Shown: positions 1 to 8,693, numbered from the stretch's first letter. The stretch: DNA of 55,558 bases from Candidatus Binatia bacterium (GCA_022826945.1 JAJDTY010000002.1:1-55558), one strand, 5' to 3'. Translations and numbers: made by a program. The notes: generated by a model not told the origin, from the letters alone.

Positions 1-2114
1 GCGGGCAGGCCGTACTCGGCCCCCACATCCGGGGCACAGACGAGCCCCGCGCCGCATTGGCCGGGGTCACAGTCCCCTTGCCCGGCCCGGCACGGCCCAA
101 AGTCCTGACAGTAGTCCGGGTCGGGGGACGGGGTGTCGCCACCGCCATTACCAGTCCCTGTACCGGTCCCCGTACCGGTCCCTGTGCCGGTCCCTGTGCC
201 GGTGGTGTCGGTGCCGGTGCCCGGGGGTGGCGTGGTGGTCTTGCAGACGGAAGGAGCATTACGAGGATCACGGGCAGGCACGTTGGCATACCAGGTCTGT
301 AGCGCCTCGGGCGGCTCGGGCAGACAGAACCCCGCGTTGCCCCCCAGGAGGATCTCAGTCAGGTTGGTCAGGTTTGTTAACGTGACGGGGATTTCCCCGC
401 GCAGGTCGTTGTTGTGGAGATGGAGCTGTAGCAAGGCGCTCAGCTGGCCTAACGCGGCGGGGATTTCCCCGCTCAGGCGGTTGTTGTCGAGATAGAGATA
501 TTCCAGGGTGGCGAGTTGGCCTAACGCGGCGGGGATGCCCCCACTCAGGCGGTTGGTGTGGAGAATGAGAGTTCGCAAGACGCTCAGCTGGCCTAACGCG
601 GCGGGGATTTCCCCGCTCAGGCGGTTGTTGTCGAGATCGAGCTGTTCCAGGTTGGCGAGCTGGCCTAACGCGGCGGGGATTTCCCCACTCAGGTCGTTGG
701 TGTGGAGATGGAGCCTCACCAGGGTGGCGAGCTTGGCCAACCCGGTCGGCTTGCCTTGGGCATCCACCCCGGCGGGAATCGACCCGGTCAGGCGGTTGGT
801 GTGGAGCGTGAGTTGCTGCAGGGTGGCGAGCTTGGCCAACCCGGTCGGCTTGCCTTGGGCATCCACCCCGGCGGGAATCGACCCGGTCAGGCGGTTGGTG
901 TCGAGATAGAGCCTTTGCAAGGCGCTCAGGTTGCCTAACGCGGCGGGGATGCCCCATTTCGATGTGTTGGTGTTGGGATCGAGTCCCAGTTGGTTGTTGT
1001 GGAGATAGAGAGCTTGCAGGGCATTCAGGTTGCCTAACGCGGCGGGGATTTCTCCGGTCAGATAGTTGTTGTCGAGATAGAGAGCTTGCAGGGCGCGCAG
1101 GTTGCCTAACGCGGCAGGGATGGTCCCGGTCAGGTTCTTGCCGTTGAGGTCGTCTGGAGGGCCGTAGATCCCGGGCGGGGGTGGGCCGTTGAGAGCGAGA
1201 AACGTCACCCGCGGCGGTGTGCCCGAGATTGCGAAGCTGGACAAGCCGTTCCACGCGGTCATGGCGAGACTCTTCGCCCAGTTCAGGCTGGCCGCCTTCT
1301 CGCCCGTGCCTTCCAGCGTGCCCTTGATCGTCAGCAGGGTGGTGCAGTCATCGACGATGTCGTTATGGGCGCCGTCCACGACCTTGGTGCCGCTGACCCC
1401 TGCCACGGCCGCGTCGTCCGCAGCACACGGCGACGGCTTTACCACCGTCAAGACCGGCGAGAGGCCATAGAGGGGGTACGCGGTCCCCTTCTCCGCGGCG
1501 CGCGCCCGCCCGGCATACAAGGCCTGTCCCGCCGTGCCCAGGTCCCCGTATGCCACGTCGTGATTCCCGGCATAGGCCACCTGCTGGGTGCCGTCTGCGT
1601 TCGAGCCGGTCCACACTCGCCCGCTGTAGCTCTGCCCGGTCTCGGTCCTGCCGGCCTGGGAATCCCAGTCCCCGTCGTAGAAGTCCGCGTAGTCGTCGGC
1701 CACCTTCTCCCCGCCCAGCCAGTAGATGGGCACGCCCGGGTTCGTGGTGGTGTACGTGGTCCCGGTGGCCCCCTGGGCTGAGACATATTTGGTGGAAAGC
1801 AGCGCACGGAACTCGTCATCAAAGGGCCGCAGGGCGGGGTCGTTCCACGCCTTAAGCCGTACGTGTCCCTCGTACTCGTAGTAGTGCTCGTGGTTGGCCG
1901 TTATCCCAGTTGTGGTGACGAACAGCAGCCGGAAGCTCTGGCCGACCCCTATCCCGCTGGGCACGTACGGCCAATCGGCCGGGACGGTCTGCTGGGCCGC
2001 CACCGGCCCGGCCAGCACCAGCCCGGCCAGCACCAGCGGGACCAGCCAGAGGGCCGCTAACTTACTGATTTTACTATATTTTAGGGGGGGGGGAGACAAG
2101 GGCGATGGGCGCAT
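1..2114 (-). CDS. Secreted leucine-rich-repeat protein, C-terminus cut by window edge
   Basis: An open minus-strand frame of more than 700 codons runs from ATG 2114 to the left edge without a stop. AAGGAG lies 11 nt before the ATG. Residues about 12-35 form a signal peptide (hydrophobic run ending VAAQQ). A globular part of about 270 residues follows, then about ten LRR units of the type NxLxGxIPxxLGxL, roughly 1250 down to 330, which is the 24-residue form best known from plant receptor kinases. Two of the units carry the insert GVDAQGKPTGLAK. After the LRRs come a Thr-Gly dipeptide repeat linker (about 130-215) and a Cys-rich stretch beginning DYCQDFGPC. The role is probably extracellular binding or adhesion, by inference only. 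A G10 tract lies in codons 8-11. Start choice is fairly secure because no other start precedes the signal peptide. Confidence 0.85.
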   Translation of the reverse strand, partial: MRPSPLSPPPLKYSKISKLAALWLVPLVLAGLVLAGPVAAQQTVPADWPYVPSGIGVGQSFRLLFVTTTGITANHEHYYEYEGHVRLKAWNDPALRPFDDEFRALLSTKYVSAQGATGTTYTTTNPGVPIYWLGGEKVADDYADFYDGDWDSQAGRTETGQSYSGRVWTGSNADGTQQVAYAGNHDVAYGDLGTAGQALYAGRARAAEKGTAYPLYGLSPVLTVVKPSPCAADDAAVAGVSGTKVVDGAHNDIVDDCTTLLTIKGTLEGTGEKAASLNWAKSLAMTAWNGLSSFAISGTPPRVTFLALNGPPPPGIYGPPDDLNGKNLTGTIPAALGNLRALQALYLDNNYLTGEIPAALGNLNALQALYLHNNQLGLDPNTNTSKWGIPAALGNLSALQRLYLDTNRLTGSIPAGVDAQGKPTGLAKLATLQQLTLHTNRLTGSIPAGVDAQGKPTGLAKLATLVRLHLHTNDLSGEIPAALGQLANLEQLDLDNNRLSGEIPAALGQLSVLRTLILHTNRLSGGIPAALGQLATLEYLYLDNNRLSGEIPAALGQLSALLQLHLHNNDLRGEIPVTLTNLTNLTEILLGGNAGFCLPEPPEALQTWYANVPARDPRNAPSVCKTTTPPPGTGTDTTGTGTGTGTGTGTGTGTGNGGGDTPSPDPDYCQDFGPCRAGQGDCDPGQCGAGLVCAPDVGAEYGLP
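720..901. repeat. Perfect 83-bp direct repeat with 99-bp period inside LRR region
   Basis: Bases 720-802 and 819-901 are identical. The 99-bp offset equals 33 codons and duplicates an enlarged LRR unit with the insert GVDAQGKPTGLAK. Perfect DNA identity, compared with only protein-level similarity among the other units, points to recent duplication or gene conversion. Confidence 0.85.
2084..2093. repeat. G10/C10 homopolymer inside the LRR gene start
   Basis: Ten consecutive G on the plus strand (C10 on the coding strand) encode three Pro codons and the first base of a Leu codon, directly before the signal peptide. A change of one base would shift the frame into an early stop: one extra C gives CCC CCT AAA ATA TAG. 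This is the layout of contingency tracts, but variation has not been seen here. Confidence 0.7.
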
Positions 2115-2513
2115 AGCACGGGAGACTCCTTCAGTTTGAGATAGAGAGCCCTCTAACATACTGAATAAATGTTTGTCTATAGCAAATGAGAGAAAAATAA
2201 TCTGAGAGAAAAAAAGTGGCTCCGCCCGGGGCGCGAGCGGGGGAACGAAAGGGCGGCGCGCCCGGGCGGGGGTCCGGCGGGGGATGCCGGCCGTTTGCGC
2301 CGCAGGGCCGGGGGGGTCTGCGCCCGCCTGGTGGGGAGCCGGTAGCTGCGGTCACGAGGGCAGAGACCGGACGGCATGGGGTGGGGTTATGGCTCCCGCT
2401 CGGTCATTACACAATTGGAACCGTCCCCATCCCCTCTTGGGACGTGTGATGCACATGACATGACTCGGTGGCCCCCCGCTCCCCTGCGCCGTGCCTGTCG
2501 CAGACAGGGGGCC

Positions 2514-2563
2514 AGGAGTGCGGGCTTCCAGCCCGCAAGCGGCCAAGATGGCCGCGCTCCCAG
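2514..2563. repeat. Double-hairpin REP-like intergenic palindrome
   Basis: Two perfect adjacent hairpins: TGCGGGCT/AGCCCGCA (2519-2526 with 2530-2537, 3-nt loop) and GCGGCCA/TGGCCGC (2539-2545 with 2549-2555, 3-nt loop). They are closed by a short outer stem GGAG/CTCC (2515-2518 with 2557-2560). The compact cloverleaf-like shape is typical of dispersed REP-type repeats. Only one copy was seen in this window. Confidence 0.65.
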
Positions 2564-2586
2564 GGAGGGGTGGCCGCAGAGCCTTG

Positions 2587-2605
2587 CCCCGTACTTGATA
2601 CGGGG
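2587..2605. repeat. Short perfect inverted repeat
   Basis: CCCCGTA (2587-2593) and TACGGGG (2599-2605) are separated by 5 nt. It lies just after the REP-like palindrome and upstream of the gene at 2680. There is no T tract, so a terminator is unlikely. It could be part of the same repeat element. Confidence 0.45.
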
Positions 2606-2679
2606 CCGGGGTGGGTTCCTCACCGTCAATCTGGGTATATAACTCCCGTACCCTCGGGCAACGTGAAGGAGAGACAGAG

Positions 2680-2994
2680 ATGCGGCCAGTACGGGATGTT
2701 TCAACAGAAGAGAATTACCGGGTCCAGGTGATTGGGCCGGGGATGACCGAGACAGTACGTGAGCCGGTAGAGCCGGAGCCGGTCGGCACTCTGGTCCTGC
2801 TGCCTTTTCGTGTCGTCGGATACGACACCCAACGCGACGGTACCTGTACGGCTCGCCTGGAACATATCAATACGGACGGCAGCGCAACGGGTGGGGAGGC
2901 CAGCGGTATCGTGCTGCGACCCACCTCGGCGTTCGTTATTGCTGAAGAAGAGATGACCGGCCTGTTTGTAGGAGCGGAAGAGCCCGAAGGGTAA
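2680..2994 (+). CDS. Hypothetical protein, 104 aa
   Basis: I do not recognise this protein. ATG 2680 is preceded by AAGGAGA at a normal spacing. An upstream in-frame start at 2611 exists but lacks a ribosome-binding site. The product is acidic, with no signal peptide or membrane segment. It alternates beta-like stretches (VGTLVLLPFRVVGY, SGIVLRPTSAFVIAEEE) and could be a small beta-barrel cytoplasmic protein. It stands alone, convergent with the CoA-transferase operon. Function unknown. Confidence 0.6.
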   Translation: MRPVRDVSTEENYRVQVIGPGMTETVREPVEPEPVGTLVLLPFRVVGYDTQRDGTCTARLEHINTDGSATGGEASGIVLRPTSAFVIAEEEMTGLFVGAEEPEG

Positions 2995-3047
2995 CGCTAG
3001 AGACCGTACCCCAGGAGAACGCTGACCCGCACCGTTTTCCGCCCGGG

Positions 3048-3854
3048 TTACATCCTTCTCAAACGACCCTCGGGATCGACCTGGGTACGCAGCACGTGCA
3101 ACTCTTCCGGGGTTGGTACGGATGTGGTGGGAATCTGGGCCGGCATTTTGAGGGCAAAGCCGGTTTGGGCCTGCACTTCTTCTGGCGTCACCCCTGGGTG
3201 GACGGAGTGCAGACGCATATGCTTGTCTTCCTCGTCAAAATCCATGACGCACAGCGGGGTAACACAATACTTGGGTCCTCCGCCGGGCAGCCCCAGTTTT
3301 TTGCGGGCATCCGCCCCCCCGTCGCCCCAGCCATAGGTGCTCATATAATCGCATCGCTCAACCAGAATCCGTGGTGAGTGGGAATTGAGGACAATATAAT
3401 AGCGGCCAACGTGGGTGCTGAGCGTTGGCGTCCCGACCGAACCGGGACCACGAAAGTGGAGTGTGGCATAGTCCGGTCCAACGCCGATCAGATTGGTATT
3501 GCCGTGCGGGTCAACCTGGACTCCGCCAATAAAAAAGATGCGCTTATGCCAGTGCTTGACATCTTCAAAACGATGGCCCGTGTCGCTGAACGACTCCGCC
3601 CAGCGCACTACCCGATTATCCCAGGCAAAGGCCGGCAGGGGCAGAGTATGTCGGTCGGCAACATTCATGCGGGTGCCAAAGAAGATCAACTCCATATTGG
3701 GACCGTGCAGCAGATGGGCCAGGCGCACCGCGGCTTCAACGATGGGCATGGCCACCCCGACCATCAAATGTTCCCTGTCTTTCAGGTCGCGGGCCAGAAA
3801 AACGGCCATGATCTCTTGCGGAGAAAGGTCTTGGGCAGAAACATCGTTCGGCAT
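3048..3854 (-). CDS. CoA-transferase family protein, beta subunit (COG2057-like)
   Basis: Class I CoA-transferase beta subunit, 268 aa, paired with the alpha subunit 22 bp upstream in the same operon. ATG 3854 follows a GAGG motif; an upstream extension would overlap the alpha gene's end, so it was not used. Conserved family features are the glycine-rich segment HFRGPGSVGTPTL and the C-terminal HSVHPGVTPEEVQ. The usual catalytic Glu in a Glu-x-Gly context near residue 50 is not evident: the region reads LMVGVAMPIVEAAVR. Some family members (IpdAB) lack it and act as CoA-ester hydrolases, so the reaction may not be CoA transfer. Substrate unknown, probably a dicarboxylic or ring-cleavage acyl-CoA. 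Confidence 0.85.
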   Translation of the reverse strand: MPNDVSAQDLSPQEIMAVFLARDLKDREHLMVGVAMPIVEAAVRLAHLLHGPNMELIFFGTRMNVADRHTLPLPAFAWDNRVVRWAESFSDTGHRFEDVKHWHKRIFFIGGVQVDPHGNTNLIGVGPDYATLHFRGPGSVGTPTLSTHVGRYYIVLNSHSPRILVERCDYMSTYGWGDGGADARKKLGLPGGGPKYCVTPLCVMDFDEEDKHMRLHSVHPGVTPEEVQAQTGFALKMPAQIPTTSVPTPEELHVLRTQVDPEGRLRRM

Positions 3855-3876
3855 AATCTTTTCCTCGGCGGATGCG

Positions 3877-4752
3877 TTAGTACTCGTGCAGTTCCAGCAG
3901 CCGCTTAATGCCGATCTGTTCCAAATAGTCGGCATGGGTTACCGGTTCTCGGCAGTAGCGGGCGAAATACGCGTGCAGGGCCGCAGGGTCACCCTTGGCC
4001 GCGGCGGTTGAGGCGTCCAGATAGTCTTTGAGATGGGCGTTGTCCTGGATGTAATAGCCCCGGCTGTAGAACGGATGGGCGCCGTAGGGGACACGGACAA
4101 TGGTATCGGCACCGGCAATCGTTGTGGCCCACGGGTCCTTACGAATGTCCTCGTTGGCCACGACTTTTTCCACCTGGACAATGGTATGGTCCGCGGCGCG
4201 CTGCATGAACAGGTCTATCCAGCCCGGTCCGCCAACGTGCTGGACATTACCATATGCATCGGAAACGGCCGCGTGCAAAAGGGTCACATCGGGCTTGATC
4301 GGCGGGACGGCCAGCAGAGTCTCACCCCGAATCGGATCGGTGAAGACCTTGAGGTCCGGGTTGACTTCGGGCAGGGAAGTCCCGACACCGCCACGCCACG
4401 GCAGGAAGGGGAGGCCCTGGGCCGCTGCCTGGAGACCCGAGGTCAGAATGCCTTCCTCACACTCCCAGACCTCGATTTCGCCGCGCTCCGCGGCCCGGCG
4501 AAAGGCTGGGGCGACCGGCACACCAAAACCGCCGCCCGCGTAATAACTGACGACTTTTCTGACGCAACCGGCGGCAATGAGCATGTCCAGCGACAGGCCG
4601 ACATCGACAACCGTCAGGTCTTTCAGGTCGCGCCGGATGATCTGATGCACGAGGGCCATCGGGGTCGGGGAGCCAATGGCAACTGTCATGCCGTCTTCGA
4701 TCCGACTGGCCGCTTCAACTTCATCAATAATGTGAGAGGTGCGTGATTCCAC
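3877..4752 (-). CDS. CoA-transferase family protein, alpha subunit (COG1788-like)
   Basis: First gene of the two-gene CoA-transferase operon, 291 aa. It begins with GTG 4752, preceded by AAAGGAAAG. The N-terminal segment DGMTVAIGSPTPMALVHQIIRR matches the CoA-binding Rossmann part of alpha subunits, and YYAGGGFGVPVAP the following glycine loop. The pairing with a beta subunit and the total length are normal for glutaconate-type or IpdAB-type enzymes. A divergent promoter is expected in 4753-4896, shared with the CBS gene. The substrate cannot be told from sequence. Confidence 0.87.
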   Translation of the reverse strand: MESRTSHIIDEVEAASRIEDGMTVAIGSPTPMALVHQIIRRDLKDLTVVDVGLSLDMLIAAGCVRKVVSYYAGGGFGVPVAPAFRRAAERGEIEVWECEEGILTSGLQAAAQGLPFLPWRGGVGTSLPEVNPDLKVFTDPIRGETLLAVPPIKPDVTLLHAAVSDAYGNVQHVGGPGWIDLFMQRAADHTIVQVEKVVANEDIRKDPWATTIAGADTIVRVPYGAHPFYSRGYYIQDNAHLKDYLDASTAAAKGDPAALHAYFARYCREPVTHADYLEQIGIKRLLELHEY

Positions 4753-4896
4753 GAGCTTTCCTTTCTGGTGCCTGGTATATGCCCCCGTGCCCTATGTTGG
4801 CAAGGGTTGCGATTTACGGACAGACCTGGGTGGGTTACACTGAGTGACGTAGGATAGATCGCCTGCCGGGGGCGGGCGAACAGTGAGGAGGAGACC

Positions 4897-5304
4897 ATGG
4901 CAAAAACCGTACGGGACATTATGAGCGCTGAGGTGACCACGCTGGGGCGGAACGACACGCTGCTGCTGGCAAAAGACATCATGAACCTGGGCCGTATCCG
5001 GCATTTCCCGGTCGTTGAGGACGACGAATTGGTCGGGGTCGTCAGTCAACGCGACCTGTACCGGGCCTCGCTCGGCACGGTCATGCAATACGGAGAAAAG
5101 GCCCAGCGCGCTTTTCTGGAGAGTATCGTGGTCAAAGAGATCATGGTCGATCCGATTTCCATCGGCCCGGACGCAACGGTCGGGGACGCTGCCCGGCTGA
5201 TGATGGAGCACAAAATCGGCTGCCTGCCTGTCTTGGAAGACAACCGGCTGGTCGGCATTGTAACCGAGACCGATATGCTGCAAGTCGTGGTAGATATGGC
5301 CTGA
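4897..5304 (+). CDS. Tandem CBS-domain protein
   Basis: 135 aa made almost entirely of two CBS domains: residues about 5-60 (VRDIMSAEV ... FPVVEDDELVGVVSQRDL) and about 75-135 (VKEIMVDPI ... CLPVLEDNRLVGIVTETDM). Such stand-alone pairs bind adenosyl nucleotides and act as regulatory modules. There is no catalytic or transport partner domain. A strong GAGGAGGAGA site precedes ATG 4897. It is followed in the same direction by the zinc-finger gene, 76 bp apart, probably co-transcribed. Confidence 0.93.
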   Translation: MAKTVRDIMSAEVTTLGRNDTLLLAKDIMNLGRIRHFPVVEDDELVGVVSQRDLYRASLGTVMQYGEKAQRAFLESIVVKEIMVDPISIGPDATVGDAARLMMEHKIGCLPVLEDNRLVGIVTETDMLQVVVDMA

Positions 5305-5380
5305 GGGTTGTCGGGTTGCACCGGGCACGGAACACCGACACTATCGGAAGGAGCAATCACAACCGCGAGGAGGAGACCCC

Positions 5381-5728
5381 ATGGAAGACAAAGACCGTCT
5401 GGGAACCAAGCTGCACCAAAAAGAGCAAGCCGAGGAAAGCCGCTATTTTGCGGAGCGCGACCGTGAGTTGCTCAACAAGATGAAAGAGCAGCGTGAGGCC
5501 GAGCACGAGGAAGAAATACGGGTACTGGCCCTGAATCGTTGTCCCAAGTGCGGGGTCCAGCTGACCACCCGGCTCATTGAAGAGGTCGAGATTGACGAGT
5601 GCGAGCCGTGTCAGGGCATGTGGCTTGACAAGGGTGAACTGGAAGCCCTGTCCGAGCAGAAGGGCACACACTGGGTCAAGCAGTTTTTCGACGGCATGGG
5701 CCATATCCTGACCGGACCCAAAAACTAG
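5381..5728 (+). CDS. zf-TFIIB-type zinc ribbon protein
   Basis: 115 aa. The N-terminal half is charged and probably helical or coiled-coil (many Glu, Lys, Arg to about residue 50). The C-terminal half carries a zinc ribbon: CPKCG, then IDECEPCQGMWLDKGELEAL, matching the zf-TFIIB family. Four Cys are present to bind one zinc. GAGGAGGAGA precedes the ATG. The family's function is not established. The gene ends 4 bp from the convergent TonB receptor gene. Confidence 0.9.
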   Translation: MEDKDRLGTKLHQKEQAEESRYFAERDRELLNKMKEQREAEHEEEIRVLALNRCPKCGVQLTTRLIEEVEIDECEPCQGMWLDKGELEALSEQKGTHWVKQFFDGMGHILTGPKN

Positions 5729-5732
5729 CGGC

Positions 5733-8693
5733 CTAGGAGAACCCGACGCTCACCCCCACAAACCAGTATCGGCCCAACCCGTCGTACAGGCCGGGGAAGG
5801 TGTTGCCGTTGCCGAGGATGGACGGTCCTGCCGCGTTGCCCGCCAGCGGCGGCGCCTTGTCGAACAGATTGTTCACGCCGACGCGGAGGCTGGTATATTC
5901 ATTGTAATTCCAGATTGCGGCGAGGTCGAAATAGTGCCGCGCCCCGAGATCGATCTGGGTGGAGTTGAGATCTTCGACGCTGCTGATATAGCGCCACATC
6001 AGACTCGGCCGCAGCCCCCACGGGGTCACCCAGGTGGCACGCAGATTGTTCCGAATATCCGGGGTCGGGAAACCGCAGGTAGCACCCCAGTTGCCGGCGC
6101 AGTCTACCTTGCGTGCCCCTTCTAACTCCTGCTGGTCCCAGGTGGAGGTGATCGACAGGATGTCACTGAAGCGCAGCCTCCCCCAGCGGCCCATTCCTAT
6201 GACGCTAAGAGGGAGATCATAGCCGACGGTGATGTCGAAGCCTTGCACCTCCTCAACCGCCAGATTGTCGAGCAGAGACACAACATGGCCGCTGTTGTCG
6301 ATGTCGGAGCCGAGCCACAGGTCGCCGCTCCGCCCGCGTTTGACTTTGGCGCACTGCGAGTCGTTGCCGTCCAGACATTCATTGAGAATGAACTCCGGCG
6401 TCAGGGTGCTGATGCCTTTGCTGATCTCGATCGAATAATAGTCCAGGCTGAAGTTGAAGCCTGGGATAAAGCCGGGCGTCCACACTAGGCCGAAGGAATA
6501 GGTGTCCGATTCCTCGGGCGTCAAGTCTGGGTTGCCGCCTTGCAGAAAATTGTACTGGGCAGCCGGTGAATTTTCGATATTGCCGAACTGAGTGGCCGTC
6601 ACGCCACTGCGGGCGCATTCCTCGAAGCTGCGGCCTTCAGCCGTCCTGCCGTTGGTGACGGGACCGGCACATGGGTCGGCGTTCATCTCGAACAGGTTGA
6701 AGCCCTGCGGCAGGAAGCGTTCTCGCACATTCGGTCCGCGAATCGCTCGCTGGAAACTGGCCCGCAGCCTGATATCGGCATTAATGGCCCAGCCCGCACG
6801 AACGCCAAAGGTATTGGTCTGCTCGCCGTAATCGTAGTCGGAGTAGCGATAGCCCCCATCCAGTCCCAGCTCTTCCGCAAAGCGTGCGCCGTCGATCAGC
6901 GGGATACCGGCCTCGATAAAAAATTCCTTTACATCGGACCCCCCGCTGACCGGCTGGCTGGCGCCGCCCTGTCCGGCCCCATCGCCGCTGCGGTAGGCTT
7001 GGTCGGGTTTGAATTTAAGATTGTCGTCGCGGTATTCGCCGCCCAGGACTACGTCCACGCCCGTAGCTGCGAACGGCGACCGGAGACCGTAGCGTCCGAG
7101 ATTCCCGGCAATATAGCCGGACACGACTGTCTGGTCGGTCGCCCCGCGGGCGGACAGGGGCAACGTCAGGTAGTCGACCATCTCTTGGGTCACCGCGCCC
7201 TCCTGAAAGATATTCCAGGGGGCGCAACTCGGGTCGGAGCCATCCAGCACGGACCGGCAGACGATTCGACCTGTTGCCGGGTCTCTGACCGCATCCAGCG
7301 AGCGCCTGATCCGGGTAACCGACAGATCGTTCAGATAGGTGTTCTGCATGCGGACCTCGGAGTATTGATAGTACAGGTCGTAGCGCCACGTATCATTGAG
7401 ATCGCCGCGCAGCCCGACTACGCCGCGATACGAGGTGTGGCGCAGGTCGTTTTGTCGGTTCCCGCCCTCCACATTCCGGCGGCCAATAAAGACCTGCTGG
7501 GTGTCATCTCGCGTCAAGCCGTACGCGCCGCACAGAGCTTCAAACTGTTGCTGGGACAGGAACGGGTTGCCGCAGCCGAGTGTATCAGTCACAAAGAACG
7601 CACCCGAGGGGGCGATCTGGGCGACCGATCGATTGTCCATAAACATGAACTCGGAGTAAGCCCCGACCCGGTCGTGCAGGTCGTAGTGGGCAAACAGGCC
7701 GGCGGTCCAGCGCCGGTCGGGGCGCTGAAAATAGTTTGACGGACCGTAGTTGAACAGGGTCCCCTGGCGGGGCACAAACCGATCGCCCTCCACCTTGTAG
7801 TCAAAACCTTCCAGACCTTGACCGCGCAGCAGGCCGAAGTCGGAAAAGGTACCCTTGGGCTGGGTTGCCGAGCCGGAGCACTTCGTCAGGTCATTGCTCA
7901 GAGCGCAAGAGCTGTAATCGCGCTTGGCCTGGAGCACCGGGTCAATATCGCGGTAGGTCCCGTAGACCGTAACGTTGCCGCGGTCCAGGTTCTTGCCCAT
8001 GATCAGCGAGACATTCGAGATGTCGCCGTCCCATGTTGAACCGTCGGCGACCTCATAGTCGGCGTCCCGGACAATCCGCTGCCACCGGTCGCTGCCGTTG
8101 TCGTGCTGGTACTGGCTGAACTGGTAGTCCAGCTTGATGCCCTCGAAGTCGTCAACCATCAGAAAATTGACCACACCGGCGACCGCATCGGACCCGTAGG
8201 TGGCAGAGGAACCGCCGGTCAACACCTCGACGTTCTTGATCAGCGCACCCGGAATCTGGTTGATATCGGCGCCGACTCCCCCTTGCAGTGGCGAGCCGGC
8301 CGGCAGGCGCCGGCCGTTGATCAGCACCAGAGTACGTTCCGCGCCCAAGTTGCGCAGATTCAGAGTTGCAGTGCCTGTGGCGCCGTTCGATTGGCTGGCG
8401 TTCTGGGCTGAGTAGACCTGGGGCAGGGTGCGCAGCATGTCTTCCACTCGGACGGTGCCTTGGAAGGCCAAGTCTTCAGCCTCAATCTGGATGACCGGGC
8501 TGGAACTGACCAAGTTCGCCCTTTGGATACGTGAGCCGGTGACGACCAGGGCTTCCAATTCTGACGGTTCTTGGTGAGCTTCAGCCTGCGGCTGTTCAGT
8601 TTTCGACTGCTCGGCGTCTGCGGCCAGGAGCGGCGCGGTTCCACTGGCTAGCAGCAGGACCAGCACGCTCCGCAGCAAAGTTCTTTCTGTCAT
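5733..8693 (-). CDS. TonB-dependent receptor (large Caulobacter/Xanthomonas type)
   Basis: 986 aa from ATG 8693, which has GAGGGAG upstream and leads directly into a signal peptide (MTERTLLRSVLVLLLASG). A TonB-box-like stretch (LEALVVTGSR) precedes the plug domain (VRVEDMLRTLPQV ... GGSSATYGSDAVAGVVNF). The remainder is the 22-strand barrel ending in the aromatic residue of YWFVGVSVGFS. Several Cys pairs, such as VDCAGNWGATCG, suggest extracellular disulfides. It lies 34 bp downstream of a close paralogue in the same direction, so the two are probably one operon. It imports an unidentified large or scarce nutrient. Confidence 0.95.
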   Translation of the reverse strand: MTERTLLRSVLVLLLASGTAPLLAADAEQSKTEQPQAEAHQEPSELEALVVTGSRIQRANLVSSSPVIQIEAEDLAFQGTVRVEDMLRTLPQVYSAQNASQSNGATGTATLNLRNLGAERTLVLINGRRLPAGSPLQGGVGADINQIPGALIKNVEVLTGGSSATYGSDAVAGVVNFLMVDDFEGIKLDYQFSQYQHDNGSDRWQRIVRDADYEVADGSTWDGDISNVSLIMGKNLDRGNVTVYGTYRDIDPVLQAKRDYSSCALSNDLTKCSGSATQPKGTFSDFGLLRGQGLEGFDYKVEGDRFVPRQGTLFNYGPSNYFQRPDRRWTAGLFAHYDLHDRVGAYSEFMFMDNRSVAQIAPSGAFFVTDTLGCGNPFLSQQQFEALCGAYGLTRDDTQQVFIGRRNVEGGNRQNDLRHTSYRGVVGLRGDLNDTWRYDLYYQYSEVRMQNTYLNDLSVTRIRRSLDAVRDPATGRIVCRSVLDGSDPSCAPWNIFQEGAVTQEMVDYLTLPLSARGATDQTVVSGYIAGNLGRYGLRSPFAATGVDVVLGGEYRDDNLKFKPDQAYRSGDGAGQGGASQPVSGGSDVKEFFIEAGIPLIDGARFAEELGLDGGYRYSDYDYGEQTNTFGVRAGWAINADIRLRASFQRAIRGPNVRERFLPQGFNLFEMNADPCAGPVTNGRTAEGRSFEECARSGVTATQFGNIENSPAAQYNFLQGGNPDLTPEESDTYSFGLVWTPGFIPGFNFSLDYYSIEISKGISTLTPEFILNECLDGNDSQCAKVKRGRSGDLWLGSDIDNSGHVVSLLDNLAVEEVQGFDITVGYDLPLSVIGMGRWGRLRFSDILSITSTWDQQELEGARKVDCAGNWGATCGFPTPDIRNNLRATWVTPWGLRPSLMWRYISSVEDLNSTQIDLGARHYFDLAAIWNYNEYTSLRVGVNNLFDKAPPLAGNAAGPSILGNGNTFPGLYDGLGRYWFVGVSVGFS

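Larger units (their letters stand above)
2115..2679. other. Intergenic spacer: AT-rich promoter region plus GC-rich, G-run-rich block and palindromes
   Basis: This spacer separates the divergent LRR gene and the small gene at 2680. About 2150-2215 is AT-rich and probably holds the LRR promoter. About 2222-2400 is very GC-rich with many G runs of 3-7 and no convincing gene: the frames through it have no start with a ribosome-binding site and low-complexity translations. About 2514-2605 holds two palindromic structures listed separately. No RNA gene was recognised. Confidence 0.5.

Noticed and set aside
400..1130. Regularly spaced repeats that could suggest a CRISPR array
   Set aside because: The period of about 72 bp (99 bp in two units) equals LRR codons in an open frame, repeats are degenerate and there are no cas genes.
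355..1254. Long Arg/Pro-rich frame on the minus strand
   Set aside because: It is an out-of-frame shadow of the LRR gene; the real frame gives regular leucine-rich units, and this one inherits the repeat only at the DNA level.
3855..3935. Longer N-terminus for the CoA-transferase beta subunit
   Set aside because: It would overlap the end of the alpha subunit gene, has no family similarity, and ATG 3854 has a ribosome-binding site.
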